From the NCBI GenBank assembly GCA_949152475.1, contig OX424564.1, positions 26,348,165-26,412,164 of the forward strand: DNA of 64,000 bases, written 5' to 3'. Below are positions 60,401 through 64,000 of this stretch, piece after piece. Positions within the stretch are counted from its first letter, which is position 1. Each line of letters begins with the position of its first letter. A model generated the notes under the pieces. The model ran no database searches and was not told the origin of the DNA. It saw only the letters and a list, made by a program, of their open reading frames with translations. Position numbers and translations under genes: made by a program. This DNA is from Terebella lapidaria. Its lineage: Eukaryota; Annelida; Polychaeta; Terebellida; Terebellidae.

Positions 60401-63110
60401 GGTAGGTGGACGGTGTACAGGGTAGGTGCGGGATGTACATGGTATATTGAAGGTGTGTAGGATAGATGGACGGTGTACAGGGTAGGTGAGGGATGTACAT
60501 GGTATATTGAAGGTGTGTAGGGTAAGTGGAAGATTTACAGGGTAGATGCGGGATGTACATGGTATATTGAAGGTGTGTAGGGTACTAGGTGGACGGCTTA
60601 CAGGGTAGGTGCGGGATGTACATGGCATATTGAAGGTGTGTGGGGTAGTTGGACGGCTTACAGGGTAGGTGTGGGATGTACATGGTATATTGAAGGTGTG
60701 TAGGGTAGGTGGACGGTTTACAGGGTAGGTGCCGGATGTACGTGGTATATTGAAGGTGTGTAGGGTAGGTGGACGGTGTACAGGGTAGGTGCGGGATGTA
60801 CATGGTATATTGAAGGTGTGTAGGATAGATGGACGGTGTACAGGGTAGGTGAGGGATGTACGTGGTATATTGAAGGTGTGTAAGGTAGGTGGACGGTGTA
60901 CAGGTTATGTGCGGGATGTACATGGTATATTGAAGGTGTGTAGGGTAGGTGGACGGTGTACACGGTAGGTGCGGGATGTACATGGTATATTGAAGGTGTG
61001 TAGGGTAGGTGGACGGCTTACAGGGTAGGTGCGAGATGTACATGGTATATTGAAGGTGTGTAGAGTAGGTGGACGGTTTACAGGGTAGGTGCGGGATGTA
61101 CATGGTATATTGAAGGTGTGTAGGGTAGGTGGACGGTGTACAGGGTAGGTGCGGGATGTACATGGTATATTGAAGGTGTGTGGGGTAGGTGGACGGCTTA
61201 CAGGGTAGGTGCGGGATGTACATGGTATATTGAAGGTGTGTAGGGTAGGTGGATGGTGTACAGGGTAGGTGCGGGATGTAAATGGTATATTGAAGGTGTG
61301 TAGGGTAGGTGGACGGTGTACAGGGTAGGTGCGGGATGTACACGGTATATTAAAGGTGTGTAGGGTAAGTGGACCTTTTACAGGGTAGATGCGGGATGTA
61401 CATGGTATATTGAAGGTGTGTGGGGGTAGGTGGACGGCTTACAGGGTAGGTGCAGGATGTACATGGTATACTGAAGGTGTGTGGGGGTAGGTGGACGGCT
61501 TACAGGGTAGGTGCGGGATGTACATGGTATATTGAAGGTGTGTAGGGTAGGTGGACGGCTTACAGGGTAGGTGCGGGATATACATGGTATATTGAAGGTG
61601 TGTAGGGTAGGTGGACGGCTTACAGGGTAGGTGCGGGATGTACATGGTATATTGAAGGTGTGTAGGGTAAGTGGACGGCTTACAGGGTAGATGCGGGATG
61701 TACATGGTATATTGAAGGTGTGTGGGGTAGGTGGACGGTTTACAGGGTAGGTGCGGGATGTACATGGCATATTGAAGGTGTGTGGGGTAGGTGGACGGCT
61801 TACAGGGTAGGTGCGGGATGTACATGGTATATTGAAGGTGTGTGGGGTAGGTGGACGGTTCACAGGGTAGGTGCGGGATGTACGTGGTATATCGAAGGTG
61901 TGTAGGGTAGGTGGACGGTGTACAGGGTAGGTGCCGTATGTACATGGTATAAGTAAATTAAAGTAAGTAAAGTGTTTTTTTATTATAGTGTCATCCCTAT
62001 TGAAAGGGCCAGCCACAATTGGGCTTATGAGACACTTTGTTCTCTTGTGCAGCTTTACCCCGATTCCTATCCTATATGCCAGGCGCCCGGCAGGGAGGCA
62101 ATCGGTAACCATTCTATAACTAGCTGGCGGCTCACCAACCGGCCACATCAGAACAAGCCCCTGGCGAGGCTCGAACCTTCGACCTCCAGCACCAGTGGCG
62201 GACGCCTTACCCCTAGACCACTGGTTCGGAAGGTGTGTGGGGGTAGGTGGACGGCTTACAGGGTGGGTGCGGGATGTACATGGTATATTGAAGGTGTGTA
62301 GGATAGGTGGACGGTGTACAGGGTAGGTGAGGGATGTACGTGGTATATTGAAGGTGTGTAGGGTACGTGGACGGTGTACACGGTAGGTGCGGGATGTACA
62401 TGGTATATTGAAGGTGTGTAGGGTAGGTGGACGGCTTACAGGGTAGGTGCGGGATGTACATGGCATATTGAAGGTGTGTGGGGTAGGTGGACAGCTTACA
62501 GGGTTGGTGCGGGATGTACATGATATATTGAAGGTGTGTAGGGTAGGTGGACGGTTTACAGGGTAGGTGTGGGTTGTACGTGGTATATTGAAGGTGTGTA
62601 GGGTAGGTGGACGGTGTACAGGGTAGGTGCGGGATGTACATGGTATATGGAAGGTGTGTAGGGTAGGTGGACGGCTTATAGTGTAGGTGCGGGATGTACA
62701 TGGTATATTGAAGGTGTGTGGGGTAGGTGGACGGCTTACGGGTAGGTGCGGGATGTACATGGTATATTGAAGGTGTGTAGGGTAGGTGGACGGCTTACAG
62801 GGTAGGTGCGGGATGTACATGGTATATTGAAGGTGTGTGGGGTAGGTGGACGGCTTACGGGTAGGTGCGGGATGTACATGGTATATTGAAGGTGTGTAGG
62901 GTAGGTGGACGGTGTACAGGGTAGGTGCGGGATGTACATGGTATATTGAAGGTGTGTAGGGTAGGTGGACGGCTTACAGGGTAGGTGCGGGATGTACATG
63001 GTATATTGAAGGTGTGTGGGGTAGGTGGACGATTTACAGGGTAGGTGTTGGATGTACATGGTATATTGAAGGTGTGGGGTAGTTGGGAGGTATACAGGGT
63101 AGATGGAAGG
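54420..63110. repeat. 60-bp-unit minisatellite, about 8.7 kb, with higher-order duplications
   Basis: The basic unit includes GGGATGTACATGGTATATTG, AAGGTGTGTAGGGTAGGTGG and ACGG(T/C)(T/G)TACAGGGTAGGTGC. Edge units (54.4-55.5 kb) are more diverged, the centre is highly uniform. A rare variant GTACTAGGTG occurs at 57391, 58714, 60219 and 60582. Its spacings (1323, 1505 and 363) reveal block duplications. All three minus-strand frames are open for hundreds of codons because the unit is 60 bp and stop-free, which is not evidence of coding. Confidence 0.95.
61951..62228 (-). mobile_element. tRNA-derived SINE inserted in the minisatellite
   Basis: On the minus strand, A box TGGTCTAGGGG (plus 62210-62220) and B box GGTTCGAGCC (plus 62168-62177) are correctly spaced at the 5' head. 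A body of about 150 bp with GGCTGGCCCTTTCAATAGGG follows, then an A/T-rich tail of TTTACTTAC-type repeats. Satellite sequence flanks both sides. I cannot define a clear target duplication. A minus-strand satellite frame runs through it by chance. Confidence 0.85.
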
Positions 63111-63164
63111 TGTATAGAGAGGAGAGAGGAAGATTCTGCTGGGGACACAGTTACAAAGTATATA

Positions 63165-63425
63165 TATATGGAGAAGTTACACAGTCCATATACGGAGAAG
63201 TTACACAGTCCATATAGGGAGCAGTCGTTTTTTTCCGAGAGTTACAAAGTCCAAGTTCGGGGTTACATGGGCCATTTTACATTGTTACCAAGTCCAAAAA
63301 AATGTTACATAGTCCAATATGTTGGTTACAGTGTCCATAGTGGGTTACACCGTCCATATTCACAAGGTTACGGAGTCCATTCTGAAAGTTACACAGTCCA
63401 AAGGTTGGGTACATAGTCCACTTTT
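63165..63425. repeat. GTTACANAGTCC tandem array, about 21-bp units
   Basis: About eleven degenerate units begin GTTAC(A/C)(C/A/T)AGTCCA and are 20-27 bp apart, directly after the large minisatellite. Confidence 0.8.
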
Positions 63426-63447
63426 GGGTGCCAATAAAGAAGGTCCG

Positions 63448-63477
63448 CATCATCATCATCATCATCATCATCATCAT
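63448..63477. repeat. (CAT)10 microsatellite
   Basis: Ten uninterrupted CAT triplets. Confidence 0.95.
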
Positions 63478-63622
63478 GTTCACAATACAGTGCGCTAAAA
63501 CGATTAAATATGTACAAGTCATCGGGACATGTTTTTTCATTATTGAACATATTAAAAGAGGCTACCATAACACTACCAGGAATAGTACGTTTAAAATCGG
63601 CTTCAGATTCTTCGCCAGAGAC

Positions 63623-64000
63623 CTAATAATGACAAAACTTTGATTTATGGCCGTACTGCAGACAAGAGTTGCACTGTACTTTCTGGCGATGCCCACATTG
63701 CTCCTTAGTATGTCCAGGCTCAGCACAGTTCCAACATCGTATCTGGTTGGCGCGAGATGTATTGGTGGGTCGATTGTCATGGTCCAGTGGTGGCCGGCGC
63801 TGTTGATCCTGGGTTTTGTACGGATGGCGGCGATATCCAGGACGATGTGTTGTGTGGGTGGGTCGATGTTGTCTGTTGAACCCATCATGATAGCGTCGCG
63901 TGTTCTTGATCTGCTGTTCTGGCATGGTGACAGCACAGAGTTGTAGGCTTGACATCAGCTTTTTGGTTCCGTGAGTAGATAAGTGGACCCCATCGTACAC
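63623..64000 (-). CDS. SGNH-hydrolase end plus two CCHC zinc knuckles (partial)
   Basis: The minus-strand frame enters from the window edge. It starts YDGVHLSTHGTKKLMSSL, which fits the C-terminal D-x-x-H block of SGNH/GDSL-type hydrolases. A His/Arg/Pro-rich linker follows, then two knuckles: CWNCAEPGHTKEQC (C-x2-C-x4-H-x4-C) and CNSCLQYGHKSKFC, ending CHY and stop. I recall this combination from multi-copy proteins near retroelements in marine invertebrates. Nucleic-acid binding is inferred from the knuckles. The 5' part, including the catalytic Ser block, is outside the window. Confidence 0.75.
   Translation of the reverse strand: MYDGVHLSTHGTKKLMSSLQLCAVTMPEQQIKNTRRYHDGFNRQHRPTHTTHRPGYRRHPYKTQDQQRRPPLDHDNRPTNTSRANQIRCWNCAEPGHTKEQCGHRQKVQCNSCLQYGHKSKFCHY

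Noticed and set aside
54420-63110. Very long minus-strand ORFs (up to 480 codons) rich in T, P, Y, H
   Set aside because: All three frames of the same strand are open and the unit is a 60-bp minisatellite, so openness is automatic. No splice or start context; one frame even runs through a SINE.
54420-63110. CRISPR-like array
   Set aside because: Repeats are contiguous with no unique spacers, and the DNA is eukaryotic.

Overview
This is eukaryotic nuclear DNA: spliced genes with GT-AG introns, minisatellites, SINE/MITE/foldback transposons and degenerate transposase relics. Nothing prokaryotic is present. The lineage can only be guessed. A C-type lectin exon, an SGNH-hydrolase/CCHC-knuckle fragment, Tc1 and LINE relics, many ACATGT-rich words and the general repeat style suggest a marine invertebrate, perhaps a mollusc. 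I hold that loosely.

Layout. 0-5.3 kb, minus strand: part of a gene made of a tandem array of near-identical exons, all phase 1-1. They feed a last visible exon that carries a 99-bp coding minisatellite and runs off the window edge. 5.3-16 kb: AT-rich intergenic DNA with a 68-bp minisatellite, a MITE, an inverted duplication of a degenerate gene, a Tc1/mariner transposase relic and dispersed repeats. 16.65 kb: one C-type lectin exon. 17.5-36.3 kb: a transposon nest. It holds foldback elements with arms built from tandem repeats, three of them sharing TACGGTGG ends. It also holds a 5-kb TIR element with a 9-bp target duplication. A tandemly duplicated host segment preserves the empty site for two of these insertions. 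36.3-40.4 kb: intergenic DNA with hairpins and a C-rich minisatellite.

40.6-50.4 kb, plus strand: the most interesting gene. It can be assembled as 21 exons with matching splice phases. It encodes an acidic N-terminus, a C2H2-type zinc-finger exon, a four-fold duplicated Ser-rich exon, and a tyrosine-recombinase core-binding plus catalytic domain (R, K, R, H, Y all visible), followed by a long C-terminal extension. It looks like a Crypton-type recombinase captured as an intron-rich gene. Two exons are each one base too long for the phase chain, so it is either decaying or carries sequence errors.

50.4-54.4 kb: 3' UTR and intergenic repeats. 54.4-63.1 kb: one large 60-bp-unit minisatellite with higher-order duplications of 1323 and 1868 bp, interrupted by a tRNA-derived SINE. 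63.2-64 kb: a short 21-bp tandem array, a CAT microsatellite and the 3' end of an SGNH/CCHC coding sequence on the minus strand.

Most open frames over the minisatellites are by-products of repeat units that lack stop codons and are not annotated as genes.
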